From contig CAYXEH010000007.1 of assembly GCA_964463915.1 (NCBI GenBank), positions 1 to 64,000 on the forward strand: DNA of 64,000 bases, in the 5' to 3' direction. The DNA comes from PUPG01 sp964463915 (GTDB taxonomy: Bacteria; Bacteroidota; Bacteroidia; Bacteroidales; UBA7960). Positions 50,948 to 58,679 of this stretch are shown here, in pieces; positions within the stretch are counted from its first letter, which is position 1, and each line of letters starts with the position of its first letter. The notes beneath the pieces were generated by a model. The model had not been told where the DNA came from, did no database searches, and saw nothing but the letters and a program-made list of their open reading frames with translations. The position numbers and the translations under genes were made by a program.

Positions 50948-51328
50948 CTATTTTTTGTCTTTCGGACGCTTTGTGCCATATTTGGAACGACGTTGATTCC
51001 GGCCTTCCACTCCACTGGTATCCAACGCGCCACGCACAATGTGGTAACGCACCCCCGGCAGATCCTTCACACGACCACCACGCATCAGCACAATGGAGTG
51101 CTCCTGTAAGTTATGACCTTCACCGGGAATGTAAGCATTTACTTCCTTCCCGTTCGTGAGCCTGACCCTTGCGACTTTTCGCATGGCAGAGTTCGGCTTC
51201 TTGGGAGTAGTGGTGTACACACGTACACATACCCCGCGTCGCTGAGGGCATGAATCCAAAGCGGGTGACTTACTTTTGTAGGTCACCTTTTTACGCCCCT
51301 TACGAACCAATTGCTGAATAGTTGGCAT
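50948..51328 (-). CDS. rpsL: 30S ribosomal protein uS12
   Basis: 126 aa. uS12 monitors codon-anticodon pairing at the A site. MPTIQQLVRKGRKKVTYKSK, TTTPKKPNSAMRKVARVRLT and RGGRVKDLPGVRYHIVRGAL are intact; both lysines in PKKPNSA and VKDLPGV where streptomycin resistance changes occur are wild type. First gene of the 33-gene ribosomal cluster, with two promoter-like elements just upstream. Confidence 0.98.
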   Translation of the reverse strand: MPTIQQLVRKGRKKVTYKSKSPALDSCPQRRGVCVRVYTTTPKKPNSAMRKVARVRLTNGKEVNAYIPGEGHNLQEHSIVLMRGGRVKDLPGVRYHIVRGALDTSGVEGRNQRRSKYGTKRPKDKK

Positions 51329-51401
51329 ACCTGAAATTCGATTAATGTAAAAACTTCGTTATTATTTATTTAAAAACAATTCTCTCCGAATTTTGGGAGT
51401 G

Positions 51402-51431
51402 CAAAGGTAGAAGTTATTTTTTGAAAACCAA
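51402..51431 (-). promoter_or_regulatory. Proximal promoter of rpsL (TTG ... TACCTTTG)
   Basis: On the minus strand TTG (51429-51431) is followed after 19 bases by TACCTTTG (51402-51409), then GCAC as in the tRNA promoters. It gives a leader of about 65 nt. Confidence 0.72.
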
Positions 51432-51511
51432 TTTCTTTTGGCAAATAATTTCGCCACCGCACAAAATCTTTTCTGTCCTTCAGAGAGATCACTCCCCGGA
51501 TTTGAGGGGCA

Positions 51512-51519
51512 CAAAGTTA
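51512..51519 (-). promoter_or_regulatory. Distal promoter -7 element of rpsL
   Basis: TAACTTTG on the minus strand, exact TAnnTTTG match followed by GTGC, 110 bp upstream of the proximal promoter. No TTG at -33, but the upstream stretch is very A/T-rich, like an UP element. Confidence 0.55.
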
Positions 51520-51562
51520 GGAAAAAAATTTAGAATTTTTATGAAAAAAATTGCTGTGGGTT

Positions 51563-51840
51563 GGTTGTTGGTTCCCATGGGCCATGGATGGGGGAAGATG
51601 CCTGCATTCCGTAAACGGGCAAGGCGGTTGTTGGTTCCCATGGGCCATGGATGGGGGAAGATGCCTGCANNNNNNNNNNNNNNNNNNNNNNNNNNNNNNN
51701 NNNNNNNNNNNNNNNNNNNNNNNNNNNNNNNNNNNNNNNNNNNNNNNNNNNNNNNNNNNNNNNNNNNNNACGGGCAAGGCGGTTGTTGGTTCCCATGGGC
51801 CATGGATGGGGGAAGATGCCTGCATTCCGTAGACGGGCAA
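51563..51840. repeat. 63-bp tandem repeat array interrupted by an assembly gap
   Basis: The unit begins GGTTGTTGGTTCCCATGGG and ends with ACGGGCAAGGC. Copies start at 51563 and 51626 (exact 63-bp period) and again at 51781 after the gap. The period is a multiple of three, so every frame without a stop reads as a 21-residue repeat on both strands; no start, ribosome-binding site or family match supports a protein. Variation is minimal (GTAAAC or GTAGAC at the join). Confidence 0.85.
51670..51769. other. Assembly gap, 100 N
   Basis: Exactly 100 N, the conventional placeholder for a gap of unknown size, placed inside the 63-bp array. The true number of repeat units is therefore unknown. Confidence 0.98.
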
Positions 51841-51852
51841 GGCAGTTGTTGA

Positions 51853-52114
51853 TTGTTGGTTACTGCCTGGATCCCGAAGGGATCACATACTACTAACACA
51901 AGAGGAGCCACCTCACCCTTTCGACCCTGAAGGGGTCGCACACAACCAACAACCGCCCGGGTCATTGACCAGCCTGTCAAAGGCTTCCCCCCGGGTTGGC
52001 CCGTGAGAACCAACAACTGGAGCAGGTCAGCCCCAGCCTGACCAGAGGAGGTCAGCCCGGCTAACCGGAGGCACGAAGCCCCGACTAACCAACAATTAAG
52101 GGGGCACAGCCCCC
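51853..52114. repeat. Mini-hairpin modules separated by a 9-bp motif
   Basis: Short perfect hairpins follow one another: GATCCC-GAA-GGGATC (51870-51884), CGACCC-loop-GGGTCG (51922-51938), GGTCAG-loop-CTGACC (52025-52043), GGGGGC-ACA-GCCCCC (52100-52114). The 9-mer TTGTTGGTT occurs at 51565, 51628, 51783 and 51853, and its complement AACCAACAA at 51944, 52008 and 52087, so it changes orientation once across the locus. No coding signal is seen. Confidence 0.75.
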
Positions 52115-52117
52115 GGC

Positions 52118-53218
52118 CTAAAACTTATAGGCAGCTCGTTCCATCTGCCCCACATTGCGGAACGGGCGCGGGGGCTTAAGGTAGTTTTCAAGAAACTTAT
52201 ATATCTCAAAACGGATATCCCTGCCAATGCAGTGGTCCATCCTGTCAAATGAATGACCACCGGGAATATCCTCATACACCCTGTATTCAAAGTCCCTGTT
52301 GTGGTACTCCAGTTCTTTGATCAGGTTCATCACCTCCAGTACGTGCACATCCTCATCAATTGTATTGGTATGGATCAGCAAAGGCACCTCCAGCTTATGG
52401 GCATGGAATACAGGAGAGCGGCGGCGGTACTCCTCGAGGTTCTCATGAGTCGCCTCTCCGATGTGATGGTCAGCAGCAAACCAGTCACCTTCATAGGCCG
52501 GGCGTTTATAACCCATGCGGGCCACCAGGTCGCTTACCGGCACCCCGGCAAAAATCGCCTTATAGGCATCAGGGTGCTCAAAACCATTCATCAGCGAGAT
52601 CATCCCGCCATGGCTCCACCCAATCAAACCGACACGGTCAGGATCCACAATGTCATAATTTTTAAGCATCATCAGCATGCTTTCATGCACATCATCGTTT
52701 TCCAGCCCGCCATAGTCAATCAACTGGTGGTGGCCTTTGCCATACCCGGTGCTTCCGCGGTATTCCGGTGCCACCACAATATATTGCTGGGCCATCAGCT
52801 CCCGGATGATATGGGTATAATAGGTGTTGAAATCGCCGTGTACCCCTCCGTGGGAGAAGACTACCAGGGGGTACTCCTTTTCGGGGTCGATGTCTTTCGG
52901 GATGAAAACATAGGTCCAGAATTTGATCGGGTTAGAGCCCTGCAAGGTGGTGGCTTCCTCAGCACCGCGCGGGGGCGGACCGGCCATGAATAATTTATCG
53001 ATATAGGCCACATCGCCCACTACCTGGTGCCACATCACATCATCAACAACTTTTTCCACCACATCAAAACGATACCTCAGGTCACCGACCATTTCCATCA
53101 GTTGCTCCTGGTTCTCAAGCAGTTCTTCATTTGAGACCTGTGCGTTCACTCCGGCAGGAGTGTAAAAGAATGTCATTAGTAAAACAGCGCAAAATAAAGT
53201 TACTTTGGTACATTTCAT
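52118..53218 (-). CDS. Exported alpha/beta hydrolase of the prolyl oligopeptidase (S9) type
   Basis: 366 aa. A signal peptide (MKCTKVTLFCAVLLMTFFYTPAGVNA, cleavage likely after VNA) sends it to the periplasm or beyond. The catalytic domain has the oxyanion segment PLVVFSHGGVHGDF, VAPEYRGSTGYGKGHHQL, nucleophile Ser in GLIGWSHGGMISL, acid Asp in HTNTIDEDVHVLE and His in DIPGGHSFDRMDH. The N-terminal beta-propeller of full S9 enzymes is missing; a helical segment replaces it. Likely a peptidase or esterase; the substrate is unknown. Its stop lies 3 nt from the last mini-hairpin, which could act as its terminator. Confidence 0.87.
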   Translation of the reverse strand: MKCTKVTLFCAVLLMTFFYTPAGVNAQVSNEELLENQEQLMEMVGDLRYRFDVVEKVVDDVMWHQVVGDVAYIDKLFMAGPPPRGAEEATTLQGSNPIKFWTYVFIPKDIDPEKEYPLVVFSHGGVHGDFNTYYTHIIRELMAQQYIVVAPEYRGSTGYGKGHHQLIDYGGLENDDVHESMLMMLKNYDIVDPDRVGLIGWSHGGMISLMNGFEHPDAYKAIFAGVPVSDLVARMGYKRPAYEGDWFAADHHIGEATHENLEEYRRRSPVFHAHKLEVPLLIHTNTIDEDVHVLEVMNLIKELEYHNRDFEYRVYEDIPGGHSFDRMDHCIGRDIRFEIYKFLENYLKPPRPFRNVGQMERAAYKF

Positions 53219-53360
53219 GGGTATGGATAATTTTATTGAACAATTAAATTAAGACCATTGATCGTTTATTGAACAACCGGTTTGATCCTTATGATACTAT
53301 CGGGATGGTAAAGATAGAAAGTATTTCAATAAGCGGAATTTTCACCGGAGACAATTTTCC

Positions 53361-53368
53361 TATCTTTG
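53361..53368 (+). promoter_or_regulatory. Candidate promoter -7 element of the UvrD-type helicase gene
   Basis: TATCTTTG, exact TAnnTTTG match followed by GCTC, 53 nt before the start. The -33 box is weak (TTTTC). Confidence 0.5.
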
Positions 53369-53421
53369 CTCTCCCAAATTATTCTCAATACAAACATTCA
53401 ATTATTTCACCATAAACCTAT

Positions 53422-55716
53422 ATGGCTGATTTTCTTAAAGATCTGAATGAGCCGCAACAACAGGCTGTAAAAACCACAAAGGGACCGGTAATGGTCATTG
53501 CAGGGGCCGGCAGCGGAAAGACCAGGGTACTCACCTACCGGATAGCCTGGCTACTGAATCAGGGCGTCCCCCCATTCAACATTCTGGCCCTTACCTTTAC
53601 CAATAAAGCCTCCCGTGAAATGCGCGAGCGGATTGCATCACTGATTGATCCGGCCAGGGCCAAGGGACTGTGGATGGGAACCTTCCACAGTATATTTGCA
53701 CGCATTCTCCGGGCAGAAGCAAGCAAACTCGACTACCCGGCCCATTTTACCATCTATGATACGGCCGATTCAAAGCGGGTGATTAAGGGAATTGTGAAGG
53801 AACAAAACCTGGATGACAAAACCTATGCGACCGGATATGTACTCAACCGGATCTCCAATGCAAAAAACAACCTGATCTCCGCGGCCGATTACAACGAGGA
53901 TCCGGAAATTCAATCCCATGATCTCCAGTCAAGAAAACCCAAACTCGGCCTCATCTACAGCCTCTATCAGCAAAAACTGCACAGGGCTTCGGCCATGGAC
54001 TTCGACGATCTTCTGTTCAACACCAATGTATTGCTGCGCGATTTCCCCGATGTATTATATAAGTATCAGCAGCGCTTCGATTACATTCTGGTGGATGAGT
54101 ACCAGGACACCAACTTCAGCCAGTACCTGATCGTTAAAAAGCTGGCTGCCAACAACGAGAATCTTTGTGTAGTGGGTGACGATGCCCAAAGCATCTATGC
54201 ATTCAGGGGTGCCAACATCCAGAATATCCTCAACTTCAAAAGCGATTACCCCGACCACAAAGTTTTTAAACTGGAGCAGAATTACCGGTCGGCCCATCAC
54301 ATTGTATCTGCAGCCAACAGCCTGATCCTCCACAACAGAAACCAGATCCACAAAACCGTCTGGACCAGTAACGGGCCCGGTGAGAAAATCCAGGTAATGA
54401 AAACCACCAACGAGGGCGAGGAGGCATCCTGGGTTTCAGGCCGTATCTTCGAACTGTTGCAACAAAACCAGCTTCCCTATAGTTCATTTGCCGTACTTTA
54501 CCGCACCAATGCCCAGTCCAGGGCAATGGAAGAGGCAATGCGGAGATTGAATATCCCTTACCGCATTTTCGGCAGCGTGTCTTTCTACCAGCGCCGGGAG
54601 GTCAAGGACGTACTGTCCTACTTCAGGCTCATTATCAACCCAAAGGATGAAGATGCTTTTTTGCGGATCGTCAATTTTCCAGCCCGGGGGATCGGTGCAA
54701 CCACTGTCGACAAGCTGGTGGCCGCGGCGGGTGATAAGGGTAAATCACTCTGGGAAATAGCCCAGGATCCATCCGGTCACGGCGTAGCGATCAATTCAGG
54801 CATCACAAGGAAACTGGCTGAATTTGTCACCATGATCAAGAGCTTTTCTGCCAGGTTATATAAACTGACTGCTTTTGAGATGGGAGAGCTGGTGATCAAC
54901 AAATCGGGAATTCGTAAGTTTTATTTTGAGGATGAATCTCCCGAAAGCATCAACCGCCGGGAAAACATCGAAGAATTGCTGAGCGGATTGCAGGACTTTG
55001 TAAGCAGTCCGGAGGAAGGTGAAACAGAAGTTCCTTTGCGAACGCTTGATGAATTCATGCAGGACATTGCCCTGCTGACCGATGCCGACACCAAACAGGA
55101 AAAGGATGACGACAACAACAAGGTATCGCTGATGACCATTCATGCCGCGAAAGGATTGGAATTTCCCTATGTATTCATCACCGGAGTGGAAGAAAACCTC
55201 TTCCCCTCACAACTGTCGATCAACAGCCAGTCCGAGCTGGAAGAAGAAAGACGTTTGTTTTACGTGGCACTCACCAGGGCCATGCAACAGGCCACCGTGA
55301 CCTATGCCGAAACACGCTTCCGGTATGGCAATTTCAACTTTTGTGAGCCCAGCCGCTTCATTGACGAACTGGATCCGGAATACATTGACCACTTAACGAC
55401 GAGGTTGCCCGGTAAAAGAAAACCGGTAACGGGCGAGAGTTTTGCAGAAAGCAGAAAGAATTTCAGAAAATTAAACGAGGCAGCAAGCACAACATCAGGC
55501 AAGCCGGCCGCGGCAGAAGAAGACAGCAGTGGGTTTGCCATTCTGGATCCCGGAGTTTTAAAACCGGGGATGGAAATCAAACACCAGCGCTTCGGTCTGG
55601 GTAAGGTTGTGGCCATTGAAGGCGGCCAGCAAAACGCAAAGGCCACAGTTACCTTTGCCGGAACCGGCACCAAACAGCTGCTGCTGAAGTTTGCAAGACT
55701 GAAAATCATGGGCTGA
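53422..55716 (+). CDS. UvrD/PcrA-type ATP-dependent DNA helicase
   Basis: 764 aa. Superfamily 1A 3'-5' helicase for repair and clearing of replication blocks. Q motif LNEPQQQAV, motif I VIAGAGSGKTRVL near 27-39, Ia LTFTNKASREM, II ILVDEYQDTN near 222, III GDDAQSIYAFRGA, IV EQNYRS, V LMTIHAAKGLEFPYVF and VI RRLFYVALTRA. The C terminus (from 710) is a Tudor-like domain, GMEIKHQRFGLGKVVAIEG, which binds RNA polymerase in PcrA. UvrD and PcrA names overlap in this phylum, so I give no symbol. Monocistronic. Confidence 0.95.
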   Translation: MADFLKDLNEPQQQAVKTTKGPVMVIAGAGSGKTRVLTYRIAWLLNQGVPPFNILALTFTNKASREMRERIASLIDPARAKGLWMGTFHSIFARILRAEASKLDYPAHFTIYDTADSKRVIKGIVKEQNLDDKTYATGYVLNRISNAKNNLISAADYNEDPEIQSHDLQSRKPKLGLIYSLYQQKLHRASAMDFDDLLFNTNVLLRDFPDVLYKYQQRFDYILVDEYQDTNFSQYLIVKKLAANNENLCVVGDDAQSIYAFRGANIQNILNFKSDYPDHKVFKLEQNYRSAHHIVSAANSLILHNRNQIHKTVWTSNGPGEKIQVMKTTNEGEEASWVSGRIFELLQQNQLPYSSFAVLYRTNAQSRAMEEAMRRLNIPYRIFGSVSFYQRREVKDVLSYFRLIINPKDEDAFLRIVNFPARGIGATTVDKLVAAAGDKGKSLWEIAQDPSGHGVAINSGITRKLAEFVTMIKSFSARLYKLTAFEMGELVINKSGIRKFYFEDESPESINRRENIEELLSGLQDFVSSPEEGETEVPLRTLDEFMQDIALLTDADTKQEKDDDNNKVSLMTIHAAKGLEFPYVFITGVEENLFPSQLSINSQSELEEERRLFYVALTRAMQQATVTYAETRFRYGNFNFCEPSRFIDELDPEYIDHLTTRLPGKRKPVTGESFAESRKNFRKLNEAASTTSGKPAAAEEDSSGFAILDPGVLKPGMEIKHQRFGLGKVVAIEGGQQNAKATVTFAGTGTKQLLLKFARLKIMG

Positions 55717-55740
55717 GCTCCCTTTCTGAATTTTATTCAC

Positions 55741-55748
55741 TACCTTTG
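55741..55748 (+). promoter_or_regulatory. Candidate promoter -7 element of the DUF4290 gene
   Basis: TACCTTTG followed by GCAAC, the same core as the proximal rpsL promoter, 110 nt before the DUF4290 start. No TTG at -33. Confidence 0.5.
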
Positions 55749-55857
55749 CAACACATCAACAAAACCAACCGGAACCATTGCCTTGTTTCTCCTTATATTA
55801 TACCACAAAATAATCCGGTAAAGAGAACTTTCTTTAGATAACCCTACAACCAATCGT

Positions 55858-56490
55858 ATGGAATATAACACCGACCGTTCAAAAATGAATATTTCCGAAT
55901 ATGGCCGGAATATTCAGAAGATGATTGAATATATCATCAGTGTAGAAGACCGGGAAAAACGCAATAAGCTGGCAAGGGCCACAATTAATGTGATGGGGCA
56001 ACTGAACCCCCATTTGCGTGATGTGAATGATTTCAAGCATAAACTTTGGGATCACTTGTTTATCATGTCTGACTTTCGTCTGGATGTAGACTCCCCCTAC
56101 CCGATCCCTTCCAGGGAAATCCTTACCCGCAAACCCGAACCGCTTGAATATGCATCCAACAATGTAACATTTAAACATTATGGCAGGCACATTGAGAGGA
56201 TCATTGAAAAAGCCTGCGAAATGGAGGAGGGAGAAGTCAAAGATACCCTTGTCAAACTTATCGCCAACCACCTGAAAAAATCCTACCTTACCTGGAGCCG
56301 TGATTCGGTGACGGATGAAGAGATTGCCGAACACCTGAGCATACTCTCCAACGGAAGGCTGAAACTGCAGGAAAACATCAGACTTACTGAACCCACCGAA
56401 ATCCTGGCTCCAAAAGGAAAAAAGAAAAAGTTCCAGGGCAACAGGGGCGGAGGAAACAGGAATTACAACAAAGGACGAAAAAACCAATAA
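55858..56490 (+). CDS. DUF4290 family protein
   Basis: 210 aa. I recognise the DUF4290 pattern: MNISEYGRNIQKMIEYIISV, ELAKAT-like KLARATINVMGQLNPHLRDV, FKHKLWDHLFIMSDFRLDVD and HYGRHIERIIEKACEMEEGE. Mostly helical and cytosolic, with a Lys/Arg/Gly-rich tail (KGKKKKFQGNRGGGNRNYNK) that suggests RNA binding. Function unknown. The gene regularly precedes murA in Bacteroidota, and murA starts 143 nt downstream here. Confidence 0.86.
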   Translation: MEYNTDRSKMNISEYGRNIQKMIEYIISVEDREKRNKLARATINVMGQLNPHLRDVNDFKHKLWDHLFIMSDFRLDVDSPYPIPSREILTRKPEPLEYASNNVTFKHYGRHIERIIEKACEMEEGEVKDTLVKLIANHLKKSYLTWSRDSVTDEEIAEHLSILSNGRLKLQENIRLTEPTEILAPKGKKKKFQGNRGGGNRNYNKGRKNQ

Positions 56491-56551
56491 TGGATTTCCA
56501 ATCCACGACAATGGGTTTCCACGCTTCGATAATGGGTTTCCAATCCCCGTT
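56489..56551. repeat. Three 21-bp tandem repeats after the DUF4290 gene
   Basis: Units AATGGATTTCCAATCCACGAC, then two starting AATGGGTTTCCA, at 56489, 56510 and 56531, beginning inside the stop codon. The copies differ at several sites, so the array is not new. Confidence 0.7.
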
Positions 56552-56633
56552 TTAACTTTTTTTTGTATTATTGATCGCCGGGACACCGGGTTCCGGATTC
56601 TTTTCTTTTTTGAACCAGTAAATTCATTGTACG

Positions 56634-57938
56634 ATGGGGTCTTTTGAAATTCATGGCGGAAAACAGCTAAAGGGCGAGATCATCCCCCAGGGAGCCAAGA
56701 ATGAAGCACTTCAGATTATCTGCGCCACACTGCTTACGGGCGAAGAGGTTGTAATTAAAAACATCCCCCGGATTAGTGATGTGCTTAAACTTATTGATTT
56801 ATTATCGGACTTTGGGGTCCGGGTAAAACAGTTGACGGACCACGACTATTCATTCTGTGCCGCTGAGGTGGACATGGATTTACTGGACAGTAAAGATTTC
56901 CGCAATAAAGTGTCCCAGCTTCGGGGATCAGTCATGATCGTAGGCCCCATGCTGGCCAGATTCAAGCATGCAGCAATCCCCAAACCAGGTGGAGACAAGA
57001 TCGGACGGAGGCGTCTCGACACCCATTTTCTGGGGCTGCAAAAACTGGGAGCCGAATTCTCCTATGACCATCAAAACCAATTCTATCGCATCCACGGAGA
57101 AGGCCTGAAGGGGTGCCACATATTGCTCGATGAAGCCTCAGTTACCGGAACGGCAAACATTGTCATGGCTGCCTCCCTGGCAAAAGGAACTACAGTCTTA
57201 TACAATGCAGCATGCGAGCCCTACCTGCAGCAACTCTGCAAAATGCTTAACTGCATGGGTGCCAGGATATCCGGCGTAGGATCCAACCTTTTAACCATTG
57301 AAGGGGTGGAATCGCTCGGGGGCTGCACCCACCGGATGCTCCCTGACATGATTGAGATCGGCAGCTTCATTGCCATGGCAGCCATGACACGATCTGAATT
57401 TACCATCAAAGGGGTACAGTATGAACAACTGGGAATGATTCCCGGGGTATTCCGCAAACTCGGGGTTCAGTTGGAGCGACGCGGCGATGATCTGTTTATC
57501 CCCTCCATGGACGGTTACGAAGTAGACACTTATATTGACGGAAGCATACTGACCATCAGCGATGCTCCCTGGCCGGGCTTTTCGCCCGACCTGATCAGCG
57601 TGGTGCTGGTATTGGCCACACAGGCACGCGGAAGCGTGCTGGTTCACCAGAAAATGTTTGAAAGCCGGCTTTTCTTTGTAGACAAGCTCATTGACATGGG
57701 CGCGCAGATCATTTTGTGTGACCCGCACCGTGCTACCGTAATCGGACTGGACAGGAAATACCCGCTGAAACCCCTGGAAATGATCTCCCCCGACATACGG
57801 GCAGGCGTTGCGCTGCTGATTGCGGCACTGAGTGCTGAAGGGAAAAGCATCATCCACAACATTGAACAGATCGACAGGGGCTATCAGTTCCTGGATACCC
57901 GCTTAAAACAGTTGGGAGCAGATATTCGCAGGATTTAG
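56634..57938 (+). CDS. murA: UDP-N-acetylglucosamine 1-carboxyvinyltransferase MurA, Cys-to-Asp form
   Basis: 434 aa. MurA adds enolpyruvate to UDP-GlcNAc, the first committed step of peptidoglycan synthesis. GEIIPQGAKNEALQII holds the Lys-Asn pair of the active site (K22, N23), and VGPMLARF precedes the catalytic loop. In that loop the Cys alkylated by fosfomycin is replaced by Asp121 (PKPGGDKIGRR). The Asp form is active and insensitive to fosfomycin in other bacteria. The C-terminal part (DIRAGVALLIAALSAEG) is normal. It lies between the DUF4290 gene and grpE. Confidence 0.96.
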   Translation: MGSFEIHGGKQLKGEIIPQGAKNEALQIICATLLTGEEVVIKNIPRISDVLKLIDLLSDFGVRVKQLTDHDYSFCAAEVDMDLLDSKDFRNKVSQLRGSVMIVGPMLARFKHAAIPKPGGDKIGRRRLDTHFLGLQKLGAEFSYDHQNQFYRIHGEGLKGCHILLDEASVTGTANIVMAASLAKGTTVLYNAACEPYLQQLCKMLNCMGARISGVGSNLLTIEGVESLGGCTHRMLPDMIEIGSFIAMAAMTRSEFTIKGVQYEQLGMIPGVFRKLGVQLERRGDDLFIPSMDGYEVDTYIDGSILTISDAPWPGFSPDLISVVLVLATQARGSVLVHQKMFESRLFFVDKLIDMGAQIILCDPHRATVIGLDRKYPLKPLEMISPDIRAGVALLIAALSAEGKSIIHNIEQIDRGYQFLDTRLKQLGADIRRI

Positions 57939-58027
57939 CCTGACAAAATGACTTCTCAGGATTTTATGGCAAAGCTTTTGATAGGCTTTGTGGCAGTTCA
58001 TATAATTTAAAAAAGCCGTTTTCGGAA

Positions 58028-58669
58028 ATGAAAAAAGACAATATACAAGGACAAGAGGATAAAGAAGCACAAAAAGACACAGAGCAACCCACAGGTAAGG
58101 ATGCAGAATCAACCAATGAAGAAGCCGGTGCCATGGCAGAGGAGCAGATAAAAGAAGAAGAGGAGGCTGCAGAAGATTCCGGACAGGATGATGAATCAGA
58201 CAAAATTGCAGCATACGAAAAACAACTCCTTGATCAGAAGGACAAACTGGCTGATGCCAATGAAAAGTTTCTGCGGCTTTTCTCTGAATTTGACAATTAT
58301 CGGAAAAGGGTAAACAAAGAACGGATAGAATTTGCCAAAACGGCAGCTGAAGAAATTATTGCCGCCCTTTTACCCATCCTGGACGATTTGGAAAGAGCCA
58401 GCCAGAATGCAATTGAGCAGGCTGAAAAAGATGCAGAACAGGAGGGCATTGTTTTAATCTACAATAAATTTAAAACCATCCTCAGGCAAAAGGGCGTGGA
58501 AGAGATTTCCGCCAGTGGTGCTGATTTTGACACTGACTACCATGAGGCCATCACCCATGTGCCGGCTGAAAACAAAAAGCAAAAAGGCAAAGTAGTTGAA
58601 GAAGTGCAGAAAGGGTATTTGTTAAACGGAAAAGTAATTCGTCACGCAAGGGTCGTGGTAGCCAACTAA
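58028..58669 (+). CDS. grpE: Nucleotide exchange factor GrpE
   Basis: 213 aa. GrpE releases ADP from DnaK. A long acidic, Glu/Asp-rich N-terminal part (1-60) is disordered; then a coiled coil (60-130; DNYRKRVNKERIEFAKTAAE) and the C-terminal beta domain with FDTDYHEAITHVPAENKKQK and GYLLNGKVIRHARVVVAN. dnaJ follows 10 nt downstream. dnaK is not in the window, and no CIRCE element is seen upstream. Confidence 0.95.
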   Translation: MKKDNIQGQEDKEAQKDTEQPTGKDAESTNEEAGAMAEEQIKEEEEAAEDSGQDDESDKIAAYEKQLLDQKDKLADANEKFLRLFSEFDNYRKRVNKERIEFAKTAAEEIIAALLPILDDLERASQNAIEQAEKDAEQEGIVLIYNKFKTILRQKGVEEISASGADFDTDYHEAITHVPAENKKQKGKVVEEVQKGYLLNGKVIRHARVVVAN

Positions 58670-58679
58670 GGATTCAATC

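Noticed and set aside
51421..52016. Long open frames across the 63-bp repeat on both strands
   Set aside because: They run through the N gap, exist only because the repeat period is a multiple of three, and have no start context or homology.
51541..52114. CRISPR array
   Set aside because: Repeats are contiguous 63-bp tandem units or dissimilar hairpins with no unique spacers between constant repeats, and no cas gene is in the window.
55879..56586. 235-codon open frame antisense to the DUF4290 gene
   Set aside because: It is the shadow of a recognisable gene on the plus strand. Its GNPL repeats come from the 21-bp tandem repeat.
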